Source: Euryarchaeota archaeon UBA495
GTDB taxonomy: Archaea > Thermoplasmatota > Poseidoniia > Poseidoniales > Poseidoniaceae
NCBI GenBank assembly: GCA_002496845.1
Contig: DALQ01000059.1
Span: 1-6,891 of the forward strand
Direction: 5' to 3'
Length of the DNA: 6,891 nucleotides
Under the pieces are notes generated by a model. That model saw only the letters and a list, made by a program, of their open reading frames with translations, was not told where the DNA came from and made no database searches. The position numbers and the translations under genes are program-made. The stretch's first letter is position 1. Each line of letters starts with the position of its first letter. Positions 1 to 5,551 of this stretch are shown here, in pieces.

Positions 1-1
1 T

Positions 2-109
2 GGTTACCGAGGCGGCGGCGGACAACGCGGCGGAGGTCAGCGCAGCGGAGGACAACGCGGCGGCGGCGGTCGAAAAGGCCGGTCAAACAACTCCAAACAT
101 CGCAACTGA
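2..109 (+). CDS. C-terminal RGG-rich tail of a protein cut by the window edge (possibly a DEAD-box RNA helicase or other RNA-binding protein)
   Basis: Only the last 35 codons are present, ending in TGA at 107-109. The frame reads as a Gly/Arg/Gln-rich low-complexity tail (GYRGGGGQRGGGQRSGGQRG and then a basic Lys/Arg/Asn-rich end). Such RGG tails are typically flexible RNA-binding extensions on DEAD-box helicases, cold-shock-type and other RNP proteins, and in marine archaea they often end RNA helicases. That identity is inference, because no folded domain is in the window. The other two forward frames are also open here because the DNA is a GGC-type repeat. One of them would give an Ala/Glu-rich peptide stopping inside the tRNA gene at about 172-174. 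The RGG reading is preferred because it stops before the tRNA and looks like a known tail type. Confidence 0.6.
   Translation, partial: GYRGGGGQRGGGQRSGGQRGGGGRKGRSNNSKHRN
20..63 (+). repeat. Imperfect 30-base direct repeat inside the RGG tail
   Basis: The 14-mer GGACAACGCGGCGG occurs at 20-33 and again at 50-63, a period of 30 bases (10 codons), surrounded by further GGC/CGG triplets. It encodes the repeated G-Q-R-G-G peptide motif. The period is a multiple of three, so copy-number change would alter tail length without a frameshift. Confidence 0.6.
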
Positions 110-135
110 TGAAGCCCGCCGAAGCGGTCTTGAAG

Positions 136-150
136 GGCGTCTTGCACGCC
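136..150 (+). other. Small perfect hairpin between the RGG gene and the tRNA
   Basis: GGCGT at 136-140 can pair with ACGCC at 146-150 around a 5-base loop (CTTGC). It ends 8 bases before the mature tRNA 5' end. No T tract follows, so it is not a classical terminator. It could be a structure in the tRNA leader or in the 3' end of the preceding transcript, or chance in GC-rich DNA. Confidence 0.25.
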
Positions 151-158
151 AAGCCACA

Positions 159-230
159 GCGCACATGATCTAGTGGTTATGATACGAGGTTCCCAACCTC
201 GTTACCCGGGTTCGACTCCCGGTGTGCGCA
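159..230 (+). tRNA. tRNA-Gly, anticodon CCC
   Basis: A complete 72-base cloverleaf can be folded by eye. The acceptor stem GCGCACA (159-165) pairs perfectly with TGTGCGC (223-229), and the discriminator is A230. The D arm is 168-183 with a short stem (A-T, T-A, C-G, then a T-T mismatch) and the usual A14 and GG in the loop. The anticodon stem CGAGG/CCTCG (185-189/197-201) encloses the loop TTCCCAA, giving anticodon CCC (192-194), which reads GGG. The variable loop is 4 bases, and G15 can pair with C48. The T stem CCGGG/CCCGG (206-210/218-222) holds the T loop TTCGACT. CCA is not encoded (CTC follows), as is usual in archaea and eukaryotes. There is no intron. The A10-T25 pair, where G10-C25 is more common, is mildly unusual. 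The 3' end lies one base from the stop codon of the convergent MFS gene. Confidence 0.95.
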
Positions 231-231
231 C

Positions 232-1503
232 TCAGGCCGTCGAAGCGAGGTAGTAGGCGCGTTCTCCCTTGCGGGTGATCAGCACCCACAGGATGCCCGA
301 AACCACCTGAACCATGGCGAAGGCGAGGATGAGCTGCCGCAGCGTGACGTCGCTGTAGGTGATGAGCAAGGCCGCAACGAGGGATGAGGTGCCGTTGGCG
401 ATGGTCATCAGCAGGAAATCTGTGGCGAACACGCGTCCACGCCAGTCGTCTTCCGTGCGTTCTTGCAACATCACCGTCGAGAGCACCCAGTTGGCGCCGC
501 TCGCGGCGTGGGCGCAAAGGACGAGGACGGTGATCCACGGCGTCCATGACAGCAGCCCGACGAGCACGTAGAACAGGCCACACAAGGACACGAGGAAGCC
601 GAGGTGGAACGGCCAGCGTTGCCGATCACGCAGCGTGGCTCGAGCCACGATGGGCCCCACGCCAGAGCCGATGCCGCGGGCCGCAAAGAGCACGCCAATG
701 CCCGCGGCCACCTCGCCCATGCCGATTTCTTCACCGACGAGGATGAGGCAGAAGACGAGGCCTCCTCCGCCAATCGACCAGAGGGCTTTGGCGGTCAGGA
801 TACGGTACACAGGCGGCGTGCTGAGGATGCGGCGAAATCCGTCGGCGATTTGCGCCAAGCCTTCCTTGAAGATGGACCCCTCGGCTTTTTTTGTCTCTTG
901 AGGAATCGTGAGCATGCTGATGAACAGGGCCGAAAGCGAGAAGGAAATCGCGTCAACAATGAAGGCCGTGTCCGTGCCGTAGGCCGCGACCACGAAGCCA
1001 CCCACCGAAGCGCCCACGGCCAAGGCGATCGACCACGTGGCCGAATTCATCGCGTTGGCGGTCATCAGCGCTTCGCCTTCACCAACGAGGTTTGGAATCG
1101 CAGCATTCTCAGCGGGAACGTAAACCGCATGGAGCACCATCAGCATGACCGTCATCGCATAGTACAGCACCACGTCTTCCGGGCCCTCAACGAGAAGGAG
1201 GGCCAAAGCACACACGGCGGAACCCACGTTTGAGAAGATCATCAGGCCCTTCCGGCTGTAACGGTCGGCCAGCATACCCGTGAAGGGTTGCGGAAGAGCC
1301 AACGCGAACATACGCAGCACGAGCACGAGGCCGACGGCCAGTTCGGGCAATCCTGAGACTTCGCTGGCCAGCACAAACAACGCGATGGTGGTGAACCACG
1401 TACCGGTGGTTGAGAGGACGTTGGCGAAGAAATATCGAGCGAAAGTCGGGTAGGTGCGAAGGAGTTCGATGTAGCCGATTTGACGGCTTTCTTCGTCCTC
1501 CAT
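232..1503 (-). CDS. Major facilitator superfamily transporter (MFS_3 / enterobactin-exporter-like), 423 aa
   Basis: This is a polytopic inner-membrane protein with roughly 10-12 hydrophobic helices, the usual MFS size (about 400-430 aa). The loop between helices 2 and 3 carries a recognisable motif A, GMLADRYSRKGLM at residues 76-88. The cytoplasmic central linker is at about 200-232 (polar, K/E-rich). Near helix 10 there is a stretch QERTEDDWRGRVFATD (347-362) that is typical of MFS_3/EntS-type exporters. Such proteins use the proton gradient to export small molecules such as drugs or siderophores; the substrate cannot be told from the sequence. The start is the ATG at 1501-1503, which begins a charged cytoplasmic N-terminus (MEDEESRQ) before the first helix; no clear Shine-Dalgarno precedes it. 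It is the last gene of a likely three-gene minus-strand run, 42 bases downstream of the DUF4105-like gene. Its TGA stop (232-234) lies one base from the tRNA-Gly 3' end, so the two transcripts converge with no terminator space. Confidence 0.9.
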   Translation of the reverse strand: MEDEESRQIGYIELLRTYPTFARYFFANVLSTTGTWFTTIALFVLASEVSGLPELAVGLVLVLRMFALALPQPFTGMLADRYSRKGLMIFSNVGSAVCALALLLVEGPEDVVLYYAMTVMLMVLHAVYVPAENAAIPNLVGEGEALMTANAMNSATWSIALAVGASVGGFVVAAYGTDTAFIVDAISFSLSALFISMLTIPQETKKAEGSIFKEGLAQIADGFRRILSTPPVYRILTAKALWSIGGGGLVFCLILVGEEIGMGEVAAGIGVLFAARGIGSGVGPIVARATLRDRQRWPFHLGFLVSLCGLFYVLVGLLSWTPWITVLVLCAHAASGANWVLSTVMLQERTEDDWRGRVFATDFLLMTIANGTSSLVAALLITYSDVTLRQLILAFAMVQVVSGILWVLITRKGERAYYLASTA

Positions 1504-1545
1504 GGCGACGGGTCCGACGCTGCACCTAAGAGCGTGCGTGTTTGG

Positions 1546-2406
1546 TCACGCGCCGCGGACCCAATCACCGAAGTTGCACTCACCGTCCCACGCCAAGGCT
1601 CGCTCGTCAATGCGGCTGCGGTCCATCGTCGTAGGCAGGTCTTCTTCGATGTGGATGAGGCGCTCCTTTTCCATCATCTCTGGAGAGAGGCCAGGAAGCA
1701 GCCATGCAAGGCCCATTGGGACACGTCCGGGGTAGATGTCGTTGATGTGCTGCACCAAGTTGGTCGTGCAGGTGTTGGTGATGGTGTTGTACCACTCTGG
1801 CTTCTCAGCCAAGGCGTTCGTCCGCTTGAGGTAGGATTCGAACAGGGCGGGTTTGCTTTCCTCCCTGAGCACACGTCCCTCTAACAGGTGCGTGATCGAG
1901 CGTGTGCGGCAGCGTGCGCGTACGCCGACGGCGTCCGCTTCCGTCGCCCAGACGTACATCAATTCGAAACTGCGGCCAAGGCCCTTCAGGGGATGGAATC
2001 GCTCACCCTGTTCTCGCCGAACTTCAATGGAACAGGCGAGGCGCTGCCCGTCTTCAAACTCGAAGGAAAGGAAGGTGTGGGCGATCTGAGGCTTGTCGGG
2101 TTCGAAATATTCGAGGATGAGCCAAATCTTGCTGACCTGGTCCAAGCGCACTTCGCGCTCAACCCACCGTTCATCGAAGTCTTGCGTGGTCCTCCAGGTG
2201 AAATCCCGGACGTTTTCCAGCCGGACTACGTTTCCGTCGAAGTGGGCTCGCGTCAACTTCGCGTTGTCGTTGACCCAATTTCGTTCGTTCTCAGGCTGCT
2301 CAAGTTTGAACCGGCGCACGGCCACCATGAAGCGCAACGCCACCAGCGCAACGAGAACTGACGCTACCGTCAGGAGGGTGATCAAAAGTTCCTCCATGGC
2401 CATCAC
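1546..2406 (-). CDS. Membrane-anchored DUF4105 / Lnb_N-like protein, 286 aa
   Basis: The N-terminus holds one clear transmembrane helix (about residues 5-30, ending at basic RR), which would anchor the rest of the chain to the membrane, probably facing outside. The soluble part resembles the DUF4105 family, now often named after the N-terminal periplasmic domain of Lnb. Visible motifs are NWVNDNAKLTRAHFDGNVV (43-61), DFTWRTTQDFDERW (68-81), a His in IAHTFLSFEFEDG (108-120), the SIEVRREQGERF segment (126-137), and a Cys in YNTITNTCTTNL (206-217). H110 and C213 are the likely catalytic pair of a papain/NlpC-P60-like fold. From memory, bacterial Lnb N-acylates lipoproteins; the family is otherwise poorly characterised. 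The activity here is inference, since archaeal membranes lack ordinary acyl phospholipids. Three in-frame ATGs (codons 1, 2 and 4) compete as start and no SD is evident. The gene sits 39 bases after the aminotransferase and 42 before the MFS gene, so co-transcription is likely. Confidence 0.75.
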   Translation of the reverse strand: MMAMEELLITLLTVASVLVALVALRFMVAVRRFKLEQPENERNWVNDNAKLTRAHFDGNVVRLENVRDFTWRTTQDFDERWVEREVRLDQVSKIWLILEYFEPDKPQIAHTFLSFEFEDGQRLACSIEVRREQGERFHPLKGLGRSFELMYVWATEADAVGVRARCRTRSITHLLEGRVLREESKPALFESYLKRTNALAEKPEWYNTITNTCTTNLVQHINDIYPGRVPMGLAWLLPGLSPEMMEKERLIHIEEDLPTTMDRSRIDERALAWDGECNFGDWVRGA

Positions 2407-2445
2407 ATCAGGGTCTGGGGTTTAGCCCATGCGCCGATATTCTGG

Positions 2446-3630
2446 TCAAACGAAATATTCCTCGACCTTCAGGTCAGGGAGGGCAACGCCCATTTCGGCA
2501 AAGCAAGCCAACATGCGCCGGCAGCCCTCAACCATCTCCTCAATCGGGGTTTCGCCCATGGATCCGATACGGAACATCTTGCCTTTCAGGTCGTCTTGGG
2601 CTCCGATCACCTGTGTGCCGTGGACGTCCTTCAGACGTGTCCTCCACGCGTCATCGATTCCGTCTGGGTAGAGGATTCCTGTCACGGTGTCGCTGCGTTG
2701 TCCAGCGTCGGCAAGAAGCTGAAACCCAGCGTCGGTGAACAAGCGACGCACGCCGTCGGCCATCTTTGCGCACCGTGCCCACCGGGCCTCCAGGCCTTCG
2801 TCGCGCAACGCATCAAGCGCGGCGCTCCACCCCATGGCGAGGTTGATTGCTGGTGTCCAAGGCGTTTGGTCGTCGTCGCCTTTCTTGAACGCAGGAAGGA
2901 GGTCGAGGTAGTAGACGGGGTTGCTGTCGCCTTGGCCACGGATGGCTTTGGTGCGCTCAACAAAGCGTTCCGAGACGGCGATGGCGGCGATGCCGGACGG
3001 TCCAGCCGTGCACTTCTGTGCGCCCATCACGACGGCTTCGGCCTTCCATGCTTCAGGATGGACAGGAAGGCCACCAACAGACGTGATGCCGTCGAGGATG
3101 AAGGCCACGTTGTGGCGCTCGCACATCTCGGCAAGGGCCGCTGCGTCTTGCGTGATCGCCGTACTGGTCTCGTTGTGGCAGATGGCCAAACCTTCGTAGC
3201 AGCCTTTCGCGAGTTCCTCCTCGATTTCGTAGAGGTCGAACGATCGCCCCCATTCGTACTGGATGTGCTTGAGGGTGCAAAACCGGTCCGCCATGTGAGC
3301 GACGCGTTCCCCGAACTTCCCGTTGGTGGGCACCAACACACGGTCGCCTGGACGGAATCGGTTGGCCATGACCATCTCCATGGCGGCCGTGCCCGAACCT
3401 GACACGACGATGACCTTGTAGCCGTCGTCGCCGGTCCACGATTCGGTTCCTCGAACGCCTTCTGAAGGGCTGAGGTTGAACGCGACGCGAAGGCCGGAAT
3501 TCAGGCCCGCCATCACGTCCCGAAACTCCGAACCACGGGCCGTCATGACGGGCGTGGCCATCGCGTCAAGGCACGCCTGATTCATGCGAACCGGGCCGGG
3601 GACGAGGAAACAGTCGCCTTCATGCGCCAT
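2446..3630 (-). CDS. Class V PLP-dependent aminotransferase (serine-pyruvate / alanine-glyoxylate / aspartate type), 394 aa
   Basis: This is a cytosolic enzyme of the fold-type I, class V aminotransferase family, which transfers amino groups among serine, alanine, aspartate, glyoxylate and pyruvate through PLP. Landmarks in order: PGPV at 11-14, the EFRDVM segment (35-40), a phosphate-binding SGSGTAAME loop (77-85), HNETSTAI (152-159), DGITSVGG (180-187) whose D180 should contact the PLP pyridine nitrogen, MGAQKCTAGPSG (202-213) with K206 as the Schiff-base lysine, PWTPAI (257-262), and FRIGSMG (353-359) with R354 expected to bind the substrate carboxylate. Length and motif order are complete, so it should be active. 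Residues about 54-71 form a polar insertion before the first core strand. The start ATG at 3628-3630 is followed by a short lead before PGP, as in the family; no SD is seen. It is first in the minus-strand run and divergent from pdxT, which supplies its cofactor. The exact substrate is not determinable; related archaeal enzymes have aspartate or phosphoserine activity. Confidence 0.9.
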   Translation of the reverse strand: MAHEGDCFLVPGPVRMNQACLDAMATPVMTARGSEFRDVMAGLNSGLRVAFNLSPSEGVRGTESWTGDDGYKVIVVSGSGTAAMEMVMANRFRPGDRVLVPTNGKFGERVAHMADRFCTLKHIQYEWGRSFDLYEIEEELAKGCYEGLAICHNETSTAITQDAAALAEMCERHNVAFILDGITSVGGLPVHPEAWKAEAVVMGAQKCTAGPSGIAAIAVSERFVERTKAIRGQGDSNPVYYLDLLPAFKKGDDDQTPWTPAINLAMGWSAALDALRDEGLEARWARCAKMADGVRRLFTDAGFQLLADAGQRSDTVTGILYPDGIDDAWRTRLKDVHGTQVIGAQDDLKGKMFRIGSMGETPIEEMVEGCRRMLACFAEMGVALPDLKVEEYFV

Positions 3631-3650
3631 GGTTCATGGTGCTGCATGCG

Positions 3651-3697
3651 GTTCTTGAACACATCACAGCGGCCCTTGAACAACGGTCGTGTTCTTG
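3651..3697. promoter_or_regulatory. Candidate operator/promoter region between the aminotransferase and pdxT
   Basis: The divergent gap runs from 3631 to about 3721. It contains CTTGAACA at 3654-3661 and again at 3675-3682, exactly 21 bases apart (two helical turns). It also contains TGTTCTTG at 3690-3697, an imperfect inverted copy. GAACA (3678-3682) and TGTTC (3690-3694) form a perfect dyad with a 7-base spacer, and GTTC-TT-GAAC (3651-3660) is another short dyad. This layout suits a dimeric regulator controlling one or both divergent genes. No convincing TATA box could be placed, and the regulator is unknown. Confidence 0.4.
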
Positions 3698-3721
3698 AGG
3701 GCGGCCCGGCTCGGCAAGGTC

Positions 3722-4408
3722 GTGCTGCACATCGGTTTGGCGATGGTCCAAGGGGCCCGTCACGAACATGGGGAGGCCCTCGAGGTCGCCGCGACGCAGC
3801 TTGGCGAGGTCGTGACGGTCCACCCACTGCGCACTGCAGCAGACGTGGAGGTCGACCTCGATGCCTTGGTCCTCCCCGGTGGTGAATCGACGACGATGCG
3901 GCTCGCCACCGCGTCGGGCGGGCTGCTCGAGGCAATCTTCGCGTGGATGGAGGCGCATCCAGACCGCCCGGTCCTCGGCACCTGTGCAGGGGCCATTCTG
4001 ATGGCGATGCCCGGAGAAGGCCGGACGGCGTTCCTGGAGATCGACGTTGAGCGCAACGGCTGGGGCCGGCAGCGTCGCTCCTTCGAAGCGGACCTCGCCG
4101 TCTCCCTCGATTGCCCTTCGCCAACCGAGACCATGCAAGCCGTGCGTTCGACGCTCGAAGGGCATACGGCCTTGCCTGTTGGAGGCGAAGAAGCGACGGG
4201 CGAAACGATGCACGGCGTGTTCATCCGCGCACCTCGGTTCACCGCTGAACCGCGCCGTGGCGAGGTCATCGCTCGGCTCGACGGCGAGCCCGTGGGCGTC
4301 CTTGACGGCGCCCGTCTGGCCCTGACCTGCCACCCCGAACTCACGCAAGACCGACGTTTCCACCGATGGCTGCTCGCCGAAGCCGCAAGCCACAAGGCGG
4401 GCAGGTGA
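3722..4408 (+). CDS. pdxT: Pyridoxal 5'-phosphate synthase glutaminase subunit PdxT, about 228 aa
   Basis: PdxT hydrolyses glutamine and passes ammonia to PdxS, which makes pyridoxal 5'-phosphate (vitamin B6) from ribose 5-phosphate and glyceraldehyde 3-phosphate in the cytosol. Class I glutaminase landmarks, numbered from the GTG at 3722: GLAMVQGARHEH (5-16, matching the family's LALQG start), LPGGEST (51-57), GTCAGAI (86-92) with nucleophile C88, RNGWGRQRRSF (111-121), FIRAP (167-171), and CHPELTQDRRFH (203-214) whose H204 and E206 complete the triad. All key residues are present. Chosen start: the in-frame TGA at 3677-3679 limits extension. GTG 3689 (239 aa) is possible, but GTG 3722 places the first strand where the family usually begins. 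At about 228 aa it is somewhat longer than the roughly 190-200 aa norm because of small insertions. PdxS is not in the window. The next gene starts 5 bases after the stop. Confidence 0.93.
   Translation: MLHIGLAMVQGARHEHGEALEVAATQLGEVVTVHPLRTAADVEVDLDALVLPGGESTTMRLATASGGLLEAIFAWMEAHPDRPVLGTCAGAILMAMPGEGRTAFLEIDVERNGWGRQRRSFEADLAVSLDCPSPTETMQAVRSTLEGHTALPVGGEEATGETMHGVFIRAPRFTAEPRRGEVIARLDGEPVGVLDGARLALTCHPELTQDRRFHRWLLAEAASHKAGR
4403..4408 (+). promoter_or_regulatory. Strong Shine-Dalgarno of the radical SAM gene, overlapping the pdxT stop codon
   Basis: AGGTGA lies 5 bases upstream of the ATG at 4414-4416 and its last three bases are the pdxT TGA stop. This decides the preferred start of the radical SAM gene and implies that ribosomes finishing pdxT can reinitiate on it (translational coupling). 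A GTG at 4405-4407, in the same frame, overlaps the stop and is a less likely alternative. Confidence 0.6.
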
Positions 4409-4413
4409 ACCGA

Positions 4414-5505
4414 ATGGTCGTGCAGTTGCCGATGGCCACGGAGATCCTCCCGCCTGATGAGGGCGAAGCGGAAGGCTGCGTGCAGTGCCAAGGGGGCAGC
4501 AAACTGGTGCTCTTCGTCACGGGAAAGTGCCACTGGGGTTGCGCCTACTGCCCGCTTTCGGAGAACCGCCGCGAGACGCCCGACATGTTCGCCAACGAGC
4601 GCCGTTGCTCGACGTGGGAGGACGTGATCGAGGAAGGCCGAGCGATGAACGCGACCGGTACGGGCATCACCGGCGGGGACCCGATGTTGGACCTCGAACG
4701 CTCGTTGGAGGCCATTCGAGAACTGAAGTCTGCGTTCGGACCGGATCACCACATCCACCTCTACACGTCCATCCCCATTGATGCGAAGGTCGCGGGCCGG
4801 CTGGCCGAGGCTGGGCTGGACGAATTGCGCTTCCACCTGCTGGATTTGCGGACCACAGGTTACGTGAAGAGCATCACAGCGGCGGCCGAGGCAGGCATCA
4901 CCACCGGCGTGGAATTGCCGTGCGAGCCGGACAAAGCCGAGGCCTTGGAGAAGGTCGTGCGTGACCTGTGCAATCTGCCCGTGTCCTTCCTCAATCTCAA
5001 CGAACTGGAGATCACCACGGGTAATCAGACCAACATGGATGTGCGCGGCTTCAATTTGGCTGCAGGAATGTCTGCGGCCGCGGAGGGCAGTTCCGAACTT
5101 GGCCGAGCGATGAAACGCCTGGCAAGGGACTTGGAAGCGCACTATCACCTGAAATTCTGCACCGCCCACTACAAGGACGCGGGCCAACTGCGTCACCGCT
5201 TCAAGCGGCGTGCCACGGTCACCATGCGCCCTTACGAAGTCCTCTCGGAAGACGACACGCTGCTCTTCGGGGCGATTCCTACCCCGGCCGAACACGCTGA
5301 AACCGATCTGGCCGACCTGCGTGAGGCCTTGGGCCTCGCCGAGCGCTGGGCGCGCTGGGACGCGGCGCACCAGCGCCTCGAATTCCCCTTGTCCGCGGCG
5401 GAAGCCATCGCGGACGAGATGGAGGTCCCGGTCATGGCGGTGGAAGTTCACCCGACGCACGAGCGGCTGGAAGTCGGCGTGGTTCACCTGAACGCGAACC
5501 GTTGA
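4414..5505 (+). CDS. Radical SAM protein of the archaeal COG2108-like family, function unknown, about 363 aa
   Basis: It carries the radical SAM signature GKCHWGCAYCPLSE, a CX3CX2C motif with C39, C43 and C46 (numbered from ATG 4414) that binds the 4Fe-4S cluster reducing S-adenosylmethionine. The ITGGDP segment at 85-90 corresponds to the GGE-type SAM-amine-binding motif, and HIHLYT (113-118) lies on the next barrel strands. An upstream C22-VQ-C25 pair precedes GSKLVLFVTG, and the C-terminal half has FCTAHYKDAGQLRHRFKRR (248-266). The overall pattern matches the conserved archaeal family COG2108, described only as related to pyruvate formate-lyase activating enzyme; neither its substrate nor its reaction is known to me. 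The extra cysteines could hold an auxiliary cluster (inference). An upstream in-frame ATG at 4366 would add 16 residues overlapping the pdxT C-terminus. The start at 4414 is favoured by the AGGTGA site and because the extension is basic and unstructured. It is almost certainly co-transcribed with pdxT. Confidence 0.88.
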   Translation: MVVQLPMATEILPPDEGEAEGCVQCQGGSKLVLFVTGKCHWGCAYCPLSENRRETPDMFANERRCSTWEDVIEEGRAMNATGTGITGGDPMLDLERSLEAIRELKSAFGPDHHIHLYTSIPIDAKVAGRLAEAGLDELRFHLLDLRTTGYVKSITAAAEAGITTGVELPCEPDKAEALEKVVRDLCNLPVSFLNLNELEITTGNQTNMDVRGFNLAAGMSAAAEGSSELGRAMKRLARDLEAHYHLKFCTAHYKDAGQLRHRFKRRATVTMRPYEVLSEDDTLLFGAIPTPAEHAETDLADLREALGLAERWARWDAAHQRLEFPLSAAEAIADEMEVPVMAVEVHPTHERLEVGVVHLNANR

Positions 5506-5551
5506 CTGGACCGAGAGAAACGTTGATTTCTGCTTGTTCCCATTTGCAAGC
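5506..5551 (+). promoter_or_regulatory. Possible promoter/operator of the lipoprotein gene
   Basis: This 46-base gap is visibly more A/T-rich than its surroundings. It holds a dyad, AGAAA (5516-5520) and TTTCT (5527-5531), around a 6-base spacer. The T-rich stretch near 5523-5529 lies about 25 bases before the ATG at 5552, the right distance for an archaeal TATA element of a leaderless transcript. No good TATA consensus is present, so this is a weak call. Confidence 0.25.

Noticed and set aside
159..230. tRNA-Gly as an integration site for a mobile element
   Set aside because: No integrase, no second copy of the tRNA 3' end, and ordinary housekeeping genes follow.
604..1233. A 209-codon plus-strand open frame inside the MFS gene
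   Set aside because: No recognisable motif, and the minus-strand MFS reading has clear helices and motif A.
1888..2361. A 157-codon plus-strand open frame inside the DUF4105-like gene
   Set aside because: It is antisense to a gene with recognisable family motifs and has no motif or start signal of its own.
4366..4413. Upstream ATG extension of the radical SAM protein (16 extra residues)
   Set aside because: The extension is basic and featureless, overlaps the pdxT C-terminus by 43 bases, and ATG 4414 has a much better ribosome binding site.
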